Shown here: piece after piece, positions 55,322 to 64,000 of the stretch
Layout: each line of letters begins with the position of its first letter
Position numbering within the stretch: position 1 is the first letter of the stretch
Source of the DNA: Ottelia alismoides
Lineage: Eukaryota; Streptophyta; Magnoliopsida; Alismatales; Hydrocharitaceae
DNA length: 64,000 bases
Direction: 5' to 3'
Assembly: GCA_037367405.1 (NCBI GenBank)
Contig: JAZKJV010000679.1
Span: forward strand, 806,001-870,000
Translations under genes and position numbers: made by a program
Notes under the pieces: generated by a model
Told to the model about the DNA's origin: nothing
Seen by the model: only the letters and a program-made list of their open reading frames with translations
Databases searched by the model: none

Positions 55322-55869
55322 CTAACTACCTAATTTAACCGATTAATTAATTAAATCGAGATCACATGCGATATCTTTATCTAAATAAAAATGCAATGAC
55401 TCTCTAATTAACATACGAAAATTAAACCTTATTTATTAATTTCACGTTGCATCAGAGTCATATTTTGCCAATATCAATTCATGTAGCTAATTCTTGTTCT
55501 TTCTATTTAGAAGACCACAAGAAGTTGTTTTACTTTTCTACTTCTTTAAGGAGGATATTGTAATTTATGTTGTATTAATAGTATTATTGCTTGATTTTGG
55601 GTTTTTTTAGAGTTTAGGATACAGTTTCTTAATTTATTTACTCGTAGGGCTATAATTTTTTAGGATTTTTTACGAGTATCTAGAATTAGAATTTGTTCAA
55701 CTAAGCCATGCCAAAACCCAAGCTCGGAGATAAATTCCTAAATAGCATTCTCAATTGAGAACACTATTTAGAAATGTGCTTCAAGACAGTCGGATCTTTT
55801 CAATAATTAAAGCTATCCACTTGTTGATGAGAACAATGAAGATTTATAGATCTAAAAGGAAAAATCTCC
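55322..55869. other. AT-rich sequence, nothing recognised
   Basis: No features recognised. Confidence 0.5.
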
Positions 55870-56940
55870 CTATGTTTTTATTAATTTGGAGAAGGTTGAT
55901 GATTTAGTCCAACGGGATCAACTATGGAAAGTTTTGAGAAGAGAAAAGTATGGCTTATACATTGACCTTATAAAAGGATATGCACGATGGGGCATCATCT
56001 TGTGTAAGGATCCAGTATGGGAAGACTGAATATGTTGATATCAGCATCATGCATTAAGGTTCAGCTTTAAGTCTATTCCTTTATACTTTGATTATGGATG
56101 AGTTGACAAGTCACATTTAAGAAGACATACCTTGGTGTATCTTGTTCACTGATAATATTGTGTTGATTGATGAGACTAGAGATGGAGTAAATGAGTAGCT
56201 TGAGATCTGGAGACATATCGTAGAGGCTAAAGGATTTCATACAAGTAGAGCTAAGATTGAATATACGGAATACATATTTGATGGACGCAGTAGTGAAGGA
56301 GTCGAGGTGAAGATTGGGCACAATAATATTAGAAAGAAATATTCTTTTAGACACTTGGGATCTATTTTGCTACATGGTAAGGAAATCGATGGAGATATTA
56401 CTCAGAATAAAATGCAAGTAGGTTAAAATGGAGAGGAGCCTCTATTGTTCTATGTGATAACAAAATTTCTTTGAAAATCAAAGGTAAGTATTATAAAGCA
56501 ATCGTGAGACCTACTACGCTTTATGGATCTAAACATTGGCCTATGAACCATAGATATGTGCAACGAGTTACAGTAGCAAAAATGAAAATGTTAAGGTGGA
56601 TGTGTAGCCATACATGAAAAGATCGATGTGATCAATTAGAAAGTTGGTGTAGCACCGATAGAAAATAAGGTGAGAAAACTGCTTAAGATAGTTTGTCCAT
56701 TTTCAAAGAAGGTTGATTGATGCACCAGTTAAAAGATGTGAGATTTAGGATGTTGAACAGGTTAAGACAGGGCAAGGAAGGCTCAAGAAGTGTTGAAATG
56801 AGACTATCCGAATGGATCTTAATTATTTGGATCTAAGCTCGAGAATGGCTCAAGATAAATCTGAATGGATGTAAAGAATCCATGAACCGACCCTACTTAA
56901 TGTGGGAAAAGGTTTTGTTATTGTAGTTGTTCATGTAGAA
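55870..56940 (+). mobile_element. LINE relic, reverse transcriptase 3' half
   Basis: Plus-strand pieces in several frames: DLVQRDQLWKVLRREKYGLY, then PLYFDYG-shifted GSALSLFLYTLIMDEL, WCILFTDNIVLIDETRDGVN (catalytic FADD changed to FTDN), [40 protein letters not shown] and a 3' end GACCCTACTTAATGTGGGAA followed by a TTG-rich tail. Same family as the fragment in Copia B. Numerous stops. Confidence 0.85.
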
Positions 56941-57063
56941 TTTGCTCATGTTTACTTTGAATACTATTCATTTCTCTACTACATTGTAATACACAAGCGT
57001 AAATGACTTGTAATTTCTAAGATCCAAACAATATGTGTTGGATCATTACCTCATTGTTAGGTC

Positions 57064-57286
57064 CATAACCTCAAATTTTAACGAAATTCGGTCGAATTTC
57101 TGTCGAATATCGATATCCAGTCGAAATAAAATTCGACCGAAATGACCGAAACGATCGAAATATGGGGGTGCTAGTACAAAAAATGACCGATGACCGAAAT
57201 TTCGGTCGAAATTCCACTGAAATTCCATTGAAATTCTGTTTTGGTCGATACCGAAATGGTGACCGAAACCGACATTTAAGGCCTTG
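57064..57286. mobile_element. Short hAT-type element, GGTCGAAATT set
   Basis: 223 bp, perfect 8-bp duplication GTTAGGTC (57056-57063, 57287-57294), ends CATAACCTCAAATTTT and CAAGGCCTTAAATGTC. Interior as in the other copies. Confidence 0.95.
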
Positions 57287-57329
57287 GTTAGGTCTATATC
57301 AAAAGTTTGTACTTCTTAATACATGGTTC

Positions 57330-57560
57330 TATGATGACGATGACGATGACGACGATGACGACGACAATGATAATGACGATGACGACGAAGATGACGATGA
57401 CGACAATGACGACGACGATGATGATGACGATGAAGATGGCGACGACGACGACAGTGATGATGATGACGACGATGCAATGACGACGAGGACGACGATGACG
57501 ACGATGATCATGGCGACAACGATGATGATGACGACAACGATGATGAAGATGATGATGAAT
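57330..57560 (+). repeat. GAC/GAT trinucleotide microsatellite
   Basis: About 230 bp almost entirely of GAC, GAT and GAA triplets. It creates an Asp-rich plus frame (57162-57590) and a Ser/Val frame on the minus strand, neither considered a gene. Confidence 0.9.
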
Positions 57561-57796
57561 CAAGTGTTGATGGAGGACAGACATAGTTGAGTGGTAGTGG
57601 ACCACATGAGAGATAGTTGAAAGAAAGGGTAACAAGCAGGTCGAGAATTCATGAAAATGTTGAAATGCACATGGATCATGTCGAACCTCTCGATTATGAG
57701 AAGTACCACAACTATGAAAGCAATAACAAAATAGAAGGCTTGATATCCTTATGGTGGCTCATCGAGTATGGATGTAGATGAAAATTCAAATATTAT

Positions 57797-57938
57797 TGTA
57801 GAAGTTTATGTTATGTTCTTGTATATTTTTATCTATTGTTCTTTTCGTTTGTCTACCGTATGTAATTTGCCCATAGGCCTCTCCTTATATAAGAGTCTAG
57901 GGCTCAAGGAATAAATATAACTCTTATTTTTCCCAACA
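57797..57938 (+). repeat. Copia F 5' LTR
   Basis: 142 bp with CTCCTTATATAAGAG core and GGAATAAA. Confidence 0.9.
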
Positions 57939-58290
57939 TGGTATCAGAGCGGCGATCCTAGACCGGAGCTCTCGTACCGAACCCTAAACCTAGCCCCACC
58001 ACCTACAAGCCCCAACCCCCCCTCGCCGCGTCGCTCCTCCTCCACGTGCGTCGTCCTTCGGCCACCTTCCACGTGTGCCGCCCTTCGCCCACGCGCGCCG
58101 CCCTTCACGCCCCCCCTTTCCGTCACGCGCCGCCCTCGGCCTTAGGGTCCCGCCGCCCCTAGGGTTCGGCCGTGATCTGTTGCCGCCATCCATCTCCGTG
58201 AGCCATTTTCGTCGTCCCTAGGGTTCCGCCGCCCCTAGGGTTCGGTCGTTGTCTTCCTAAGGGGCTCCTCTCCCGCGCTTCCAGGTTGAT

Positions 58291-58348
58291 GGGTTAGGTT
58301 GCATAAAAGTCTACACATGCAACCAAACCTAGTCATGTCAGTGTAGAC
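58291..58348 (+). other. Candidate leader pseudoknot, Copia F
   Basis: Stem GGGTTAGGTTGC (58291-58302) with GCAACCAAACCT (58319-58330): eleven of twelve paired (one A-A, one G-U). Loop GTCTACAC (58309-58316) is fully complementary to GTGTAGAC (58341-58348), 43 nt before the conserved gag ATG at 58391. Confidence 0.7.
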
Positions 58349-58390
58349 CAAAGTTTATCTTGTCTACAACCCATGTTTTCTCTAGTCACA

Positions 58391-61300
58391 ATGTCCGAAA
58401 GCAAGATAGAGATCCCCACTACAGGCGCCTTCAGAGGTCATGCGCCTATTGTGAAGATGGACGGATCCAACTACGAGTTATGGGCCATGCAGTTTATAAG
58501 CCTAATGAAATCAATGGGTAAGAAACGTATTGTTACCGAGGACGAGCCAGAGGAGAAAACAGGGTCGTATGCCTCATGGGAGGTTGATGATGCATATGCT
58601 CAGGTCTGGTTGTCTGGTACTCTAATTCCAGACATTGCTAACGATGTCTTACACCAACCCACTGCCAAAGCCATGTGGGATATTGTTGTTGCCACGTATT
58701 CTCAAGCCAAGAATGAGACAAAAATCCTGCAGCTCCAGCATGACATCTTCACAATAAAGCAAAATGGTCGACCCATGCATGTCACTACACTGCATTGCGG
58801 GAATTTGAGAGGCTTCATAGCTTCATGCCTCTCACAGCTACTCCAGAGCAGTTGAAGACATATCGGAATGCCACGATGGTGGGAGTCTTTCTGGCCACTC
58901 TTGACTCATAGTATGAGGTTGTGTCATCTCAGATTATGGTTGATGCTAATATCCCTCCAATGGAGGAGGCTTTTCGGAGATTGAGCCGAATCAATGTCTC
59001 GACCCATGCTGTTGTGCCAAATTCTACTTGTTATGGCGGCCTCTCGCGGAAGAGGCAATCCATCTCAGTTTTGTGGAAGAGAACCACGTGGTAGGGGCGG
59101 TCGTAGTCGTGGATCACGTGTACTTACTGTCATAGGACTGGTCATACAGAAGATACATGCTACTCCAAGCATGGTTTCCCAGCATCTGCCCGTGCAACAG
59201 AACAGATTCAGCATCATGGTGCTACACCCGTGTCGGATCCACGATATGAAGACCTTGTGTCTCGACTGCGTGATATCATGCCTCCAGCTAGTACTCCTCC
59301 ACATGTTTCAGAGACCAGCTTGGGCGTTGTTGCGACTGCGGAAGCTAGTTCCTCAGGTAGTGCTCATACTTCTACTTTCTATCAGGGGTCAGGTACCTCA
59401 GAATGGATTACAGATTCAGGTCCCACACATCATTTGTGTGGAGACAGACATCAGCTCACATCCTACAAGCAAGTTTCCCCAGTCAGGGCAATGGTCATAG
59501 CAGATGGGACTCATTCTCCCATCACAGGACAGGGATAGATTGCCCTTAACACCTTATATGCAGTTGCAGAATATGCTCCATGCTCCTAATTTCTCAATGA
59601 ATCTATTGTCTATTAGTCAGCTTACTAAGGATTTACATTGTCGAGCGATATTTGGCCCATCATCTCTTGTGTTTCAAGACATTCTTACGGGCAATGTGAT
59701 TGGACATGGTTGTGAGCAAGGTGGGTTGTATCGACTGGTCCATACACCTTATGCTGGAGCATTATCTCATTCCACTAGACATGTCTCCCCTAATCTATGG
59801 CATCTGTGCTTCGGTCATCTTCCTTTTCAGAAACTGCGTCAAGTCCTTCCTCAAATTTCACCCTACTCGTCGTTCAATTGTGAAGCTTGTCAGTTAGGGA
59901 AGCATCATAGGTCCGTCTTTCCTAGTCGTCAGAGTCCGAGCAGTAGCTCTACATTTGAGTTTTTCATATTGATATTTGGGATCCAAGTCGTGTTCCCGAT
60001 CATCAGGGACACAGGTTCTATTTAGTTGCTATAGATGATTTTAGGCATTTGTCTTGGGTTTTCATGTTAAAGAATAAATCTGAAGCGGGCAACACTATTA
60101 TGAATTTTATTAAAGAAGTGCAGAATGTTTATTCTGTTTCTGTCAAAATTGTGCGAACTGATAATGCCCTTGAAATCTGTACTCAAACATTATCTCAATT
60201 TCTTTCATCTCAAGGCATTCTTCATCAAACGTGGTGTGCCTACGTGTCCCAACAAAATGGTGTTGCGGAAAGAAAACACCACCACCTTCTTGATGTTGCT
60301 CGCACGCTTCTTATCCAGAGTTGTGCTCCGCACTCGTTCTGGGGTGATGCGGTTCTCACTACTTGTTACCTCATTAACCGCATGCCCTCGTCTGTGTTGG
60401 GGGAGAAGATACCTTTCTGTCTTGTCTTTCCTGACAAGGAGTTGTTCTCCCTTACTCCTCGTGTCTTTCAGTCCATTGCACTCGTTCACCAATTGTCTCC
60501 ATGTATTGACAAGCTCTCTCCTAGGGCTGTCAAATGCGTTTTTGTCGGGTATTCCAGGACTCAAAAGGGGTATCATTGTTACGATCCGTTACGTCGAAGA
60601 TATTATGTCAGTGCAGATATCACGTTTTTTTGAGTCGGTCATGTTTCTCTCTTACAGGTGACAGGTTGACGCCATCAAACATAACTGAAGAGATCTATAT
60701 TCCTCCTCCACCCTTGTATGCACCACAGCAAGCTTCTACACCTCCACTGCCATGCCCACCACCGCCACCACCCCACCACCTCCACCACCGTCACCACCTC
60801 CACCATCTTCCATGTCTTTGGTTCCTCCTCTACCACTCCACTACAGTCGACAGCAAGCCCCTGCTCATGATCATGGTCAATCATCAAGCATGCCTCAGGT
60901 TCGTTATGATAACATTAATTATAATGATGGGACTTATGGTATTTCTCAGCAGGAGCAGGTAGGGGATGACATTGATGGTGGTACAGTCGATGCAGGATTT
61001 GATTTGCTTATTGCGTTGAGAAAGCAGAAGAGGTCATGTGTGTCATATCCAATTGCCTCTCATGTTACCTTTGATCGTCTGACAGGAGATTTCAGAAGGT
61101 TTGTAGTTGCTTAATCAGCTGTAAACATTCCACGGACTCACCAAGAGGTATTAGCTTATAGTAGATAGCGTCTGGCTGTGGAGGAAGAGATGGACATCCT
61201 TCAGTCGAGAGGTACTTGGAGCCTTGTTTCAGCTCCTATTGGGGCATCTATTGTGAGTTGCAAGTGGGTTTTTACGGTGAAGCAAAATGCAGATGGCAGT

Positions 61301-62662
61301 GTTAATAGGTACAAGGCTCGACTGGTTGCTCGGGGTTTTACTCAGACGTACGGGGTAGATTATCTTGACACATTTTCTCATGTTGCTCATCATTCTACCC
61401 TACGGATTCTTTTATCTGTTGCTGTGATTCGAGATTAGCCCTTGTTTCAACTGGATGTCAAAAATGCTTTTTATACGATGATCTTCAGGAGGAAGTGTAC
61501 ATGCAGCAGCAGCCACCTGGGTTTACTGTTGAGGGGGAGTGTGTACATGTATGCAGACTTCATAAGGCAATCTATGACCTAAAGCAGAGCCTGAGAGCTT
61601 GGTTCCAAAAGGTCTCAGATTTGTTTGAGAAGCAATGGTTCAAAAGGTCAAATGCAGACCACTCTCTCTTTGTACATAGGACATCCAGAGGTACGACTGC
61701 TATTATGGTGTATGTTGACGATATACTTATTACAGAAGATGATATGCAGAGAATAAATGAGCAAAATAATTCTTGGGCCACGAATTTGTTACCAAGGATC
61801 TAGGAGTACTTAGATATTTCCTGGGGTAGGAGTTTGCTAGAAATGAACAAGGACTTGTGATGACTCGGAGGAAATATGTCACGGACTTGCTAAGTGATAC
61901 AGGTATGCTTGGATGTCGACATGCTTCTACACCCATGGATCCAAGCATGAAGATACATGATGACGATACTGAGGAGGTTGACAGGAGGAGATACAGGGAA
62001 CTGGTAGGGAGGCTTCTTTATGTTACTATTACCAGACCGAATATTTCATTTGCAATAAATAAAGTGAGCATGTTCATGGAGCAACCTCGCCAGGTACACA
62101 TGGACGATATACATATGATACTAAGGTATTTTAAGTCATCTTCAGGTGCAAGATTGATGTTAGGAAGGAGGGCACTATTACTATCTCAGCATGTGCAGAT
62201 GCAGACTATGTAGGGTGCCCACAGGATAGGAAGTCTACATCAGGCTTTGTTATACTTGTTGGGGAGTCACTTGTCTCATGGAAGAGTAAGAAGCAAACAG
62301 TAGTTGCGAGATCCAGTGTTGAATCGGAGTATAGAGCTATAGCCCAAGCATGTGCAGAAGTGGTGTGGGTTCGTGCAGTTCTAACAGATCTACATATAGA
62401 TGTTCCTCTTCCCATGTCACTAAAATGTGACAATCAGGCTGCAGTGTTCATCGCAAATAACCCTGCATTTCACGAGAGGATAAAGCACATCGAGGTTGAT
62501 TGCCATTATATCCGTGATATGATCCAGAAAGGCTTTATTTCTACAACCCATGTCAGCTCAGGAGACCAAACGACAGACATTCTTATCAAAGCCTTACTTC
62601 GGGGTCCCTTCCAGAAGTGCTTATCCAATATGAGCATGATAGATATCTATGCTCCATCTTGA
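58391..62662 (+). pseudogene. Copia F gag-pol remnant
   Basis: Start chosen at 58391 (MSESKIEIPTTGAFRGHAP) by comparison with A-D; an upstream in-frame ATG at 58373 is not shared. Gag shifts frame near 58775 and its zinc knuckle is lost between frames. Protease WITDSGPTHHLCGD is present. Integrase keeps IVRTDNALEIC and QQNGVAERKHHH in an open stretch (60049-60633) ending in TGA. RT: CKWVFTVKQNADGSVNRYKA, a stop (61437-61439), a frameshift at FYTM, YVDD (near 61711), another shift near 61770. RNase H is split near 62160; end MIDIYAPS. Not functional. Confidence 0.9.
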
Positions 62663-62669
62663 GGAGAAG

Positions 62670-62813
62670 CGTAGAAGTTTATGTTATGTTCTTGTATCTT
62701 TTTATCGATTGTTCTTTTCGTTTGTTTATCGTATGTAATTTGCACATAGAACTCTCCCTATATAAGAGAGTCTAGGACTCAAGGAATAAACATAACACTT
62801 ATTTTTCCCAACA
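62670..62813 (+). repeat. Copia F 3' LTR
   Basis: 144 bp, pairs with 57797-57938, followed by the ATTAT duplication. Confidence 0.9.
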
Positions 62814-63109
62814 ATTATAAAGGCGGAGTAATATTAAGCCATCTAGATGAATATGGACTAAACATGAAGCAAGATCATATGTTGTGTTCCTTAAATACTC
62901 TCATATTCCTCCCATGGTTTTAAAAGGCGCCGCCTCGAGGCGCAAAGGCGTACGCCTCGAGGCGAGGCGGGCCCAAAACGCCCCGAGGCGCACGCCTCAG
63001 GTGAATCCAAGGAGGCGTACGCCTCAGCCTCGCCTGAGGCGCTCGAGGCGTGAGGCGCTTGAGGCGAGGCTGAGGCGTAAGCCTCAAAAATTGCTTTTTT
63101 TATTTCCTG

Positions 63110-63132
63110 GGTCACGTGCAAAGCACGTGACC
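63110..63132. promoter_or_regulatory. Inverted pair of G-boxes
   Basis: GGTCACGTGC, AAA, GCACGTGACC: perfect 10-bp arms, each with a CACGTG G-box. Located between the subterminal array and the BED frame, a plausible promoter position. G-boxes are bound by bZIP and bHLH factors in plants; function here is inferred. Confidence 0.5.
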
Positions 63133-63479
63133 TTTTTTAGTACATTCGAACCAACGGGGGGAAGCGGAAGGTTCTGTTCGACAGAATCGAAACCCTCCCC
63201 CTCCCTTCCCCTGAGCCCCGCTGCTCCTTGCCCCAGCCCCGCTTCTCGCCGCCAAGCTGCCATCGCCGCCCTCCGGAGTCGCCGCCCAGGCCTCCTCTCC
63301 ATCGCCGACCCTCTCACCGCCCAGCCGGAGCAGGTCTGCGCCGCCGCCACCTTCGAGTTTGTTTTTTTTATTTTTTTTCAAATTTTTTTGTGTTTTCCAA
63401 TTGTTGGGTTAAATTCTTACGTATGGCTATGAGTTATTAGTAGATATTGCAGTAGTTTCGAGTGTAAATGGATTCTAAG

Positions 63480-63620
63480 TTCCTAACATTATATGCTTTC
63501 TCTTTGACATTAGAGAGTTCTCTTTAACATTATATGACATTCTTTGACATTAGAGAGTTCTCTTTGACATTAGAGAGTGCTCTATTTTTTTGCAACATAA
63601 TATGCTTTCTCTTTGACATA
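63480..63620 (+). repeat. Short repeats TTCTCTTTGACATTAGAGAG
   Basis: The unit or its half occurs about five times in 140 bp, probably in an intron or leader of the BED-domain gene. Confidence 0.7.
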
Positions 63621-63723
63621 ACACCTAGGGCTAGGATGCAACTACGATGAAGGATTACATGTATGTGCATCTTGTGCTGTTAGTATATATCAATATGTGT
63701 ATGTTATTGTATAACTTGTAGAT

Positions 63724-64000
63724 ATGGGAAGGAAAGGCCAAAGTGGGGGGCGATCGGATCCCGGATGGAGATACTGTCGAGAACTTGAAATGGACGAGCA
63801 TCACAAAGGGAAAGGATATATATATATATTGAATGCAATTTTTGTTCGATGAAGATCACCGGTGGGGTGAAGCGGCTAAAAGACCATCTTGCAAAGACAC
63901 GCAAGAATGTGAGAGCTTGTCCAAGCGTTCCTATTGAAGTTCAACAAGAGATGAAGATGTACATGGACAGCAAGGGTAATGAAAAGAGAAGACGGTTTGA
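63724..64000 (+). pseudogene. BED zinc-finger protein, hAT transposase N-terminus (partial)
   Basis: After a likely acceptor TTGTAG the ATG at 63724 opens MGRKGQSGGRSDPGW, with the DPGW word usual just before a plant BED finger. From 63834 another frame reads CNFCSMKITGGVKRLKDHL and KTRKNVRACPSVPIEVQQEM, the C-x2-C...H...C pattern of the finger, and continues to the window edge. The two parts are out of register by two bases around the (AT)n run at 63815-63829, so either slippage by one AT unit broke the gene or the junction is an unrecognised splice. BED fingers bind the transposon ends in hAT transposases; the catalytic domain would be to the right of the window. Confidence 0.7.

Larger units (their letters stand above)
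57797..62813 (+). mobile_element. Copia LTR retrotransposon F, full length, decayed
   Basis: LTRs 57797-57938 and 62670-62813 differ by about a dozen substitutions and one 2-bp indel; the 3' LTR begins CG instead of TG. Perfect duplication ATTAT (57792-57796, 62814-62818). Primer site TGGTATCAGAGCGG at 57939. Length 5017 bp. Stops and frameshifts throughout. Confidence 0.95.
62913..64000 (+). mobile_element. Left part of a larger hAT-type transposon, GCCTC set
   Basis: Starts CATGGTTTTAAAAGGCG, like the ends of 8613-9536 and 52311-53161, followed to 63090 by a dense array of GAGGCG, GCCTCGAGGC and AGGCGTACGCCT words. Further in lie an inverted pair of CACGTG boxes (63110-63132), a GC-rich segment (63160-63350) and a BED zinc-finger frame (63724-64000). 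Unlike the two short relatives it has coding sequence, so it may be an autonomous or formerly autonomous copy. The right end is outside the window. Confidence 0.7.

Noticed and set aside
57294..57635. Asp-rich (plus) and Ser/Val-rich (minus) frames
   Set aside because: Direct products of the GAC/GAT microsatellite in different frames.
1..64000. CRISPR arrays, operons, tRNA or rRNA genes
   Set aside because: The sequence is plant nuclear. Spaced repeats here are satellite or transposon words, and TGGTATCAGAGC sites are primer sites next to LTRs, not tRNA genes.

Overview
The window is nuclear DNA of a flowering plant, repeat-rich and AT-rich between genes. The only clear host gene is the C-terminal third of DDB1 (UV-damaged DNA-binding protein 1, adaptor of CUL4 ubiquitin ligases), on the minus strand. 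Its wording, for example LPHDQYVFLEKLQ and VPVEELSKRVEELTRLH, looks more monocot than eudicot to me; this comes from memory of the family, not from an alignment. Nearly everything else is transposable-element sequence.

Layout. 1-1910: a decayed tandem satellite of about 153 bp. 3376-4237: DDB1 last exon and 3' UTR. 4238-33728: one DDB1 intron of about 29.5 kb, packed with elements: a MULE-like TIR element (6469-7891), Copia element A (8411-19843) with Copia B (10330-15598) nested in its gag plus hAT-type insertions, an old minus-strand Copia relic (about 20.2-22.2 kb), a cluster of short hAT-type elements, and minus-strand Copia C (28461-33378). 33729-34683: two more DDB1 exons. No DDB1 exon was recognised upstream of 34683. 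35.7-64 kb: LINE scraps, 5'-truncated Copia E, a solo LTR, old Copia H (42144-50789) split by the young Copia D (43692-48838) and by a MULE-like element in its 3' LTR, hAT-type elements, a 3' Copia scrap G, a LINE relic, Copia F (57797-62813), and at the right edge the start of a larger hAT-type element with a BED zinc finger.

How things fit. Copia A-F are one group: LTRs of only 142-148 bp, tRNA-Met primer site, one gag-pol frame, about 5 kb when undisturbed. LTR divergence agrees with the nesting: A (about 12 differences) is older than B (about 6) nested in it; C differs by one TA unit and D by nothing. Ten short elements have matching ends starting CATGG, CAAGG or CAGGG, mostly with 8-bp target duplications, and interiors dense in one family-specific palindromic word. 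They form four sets that look like non-autonomous hAT transposons; the element at 62913 is the likely coding relative of one set. The five Copia elements with a preserved leader share a covarying hairpin whose loop can pair with a site 43-50 nt before the gag start, a possible undescribed RNA pseudoknot.
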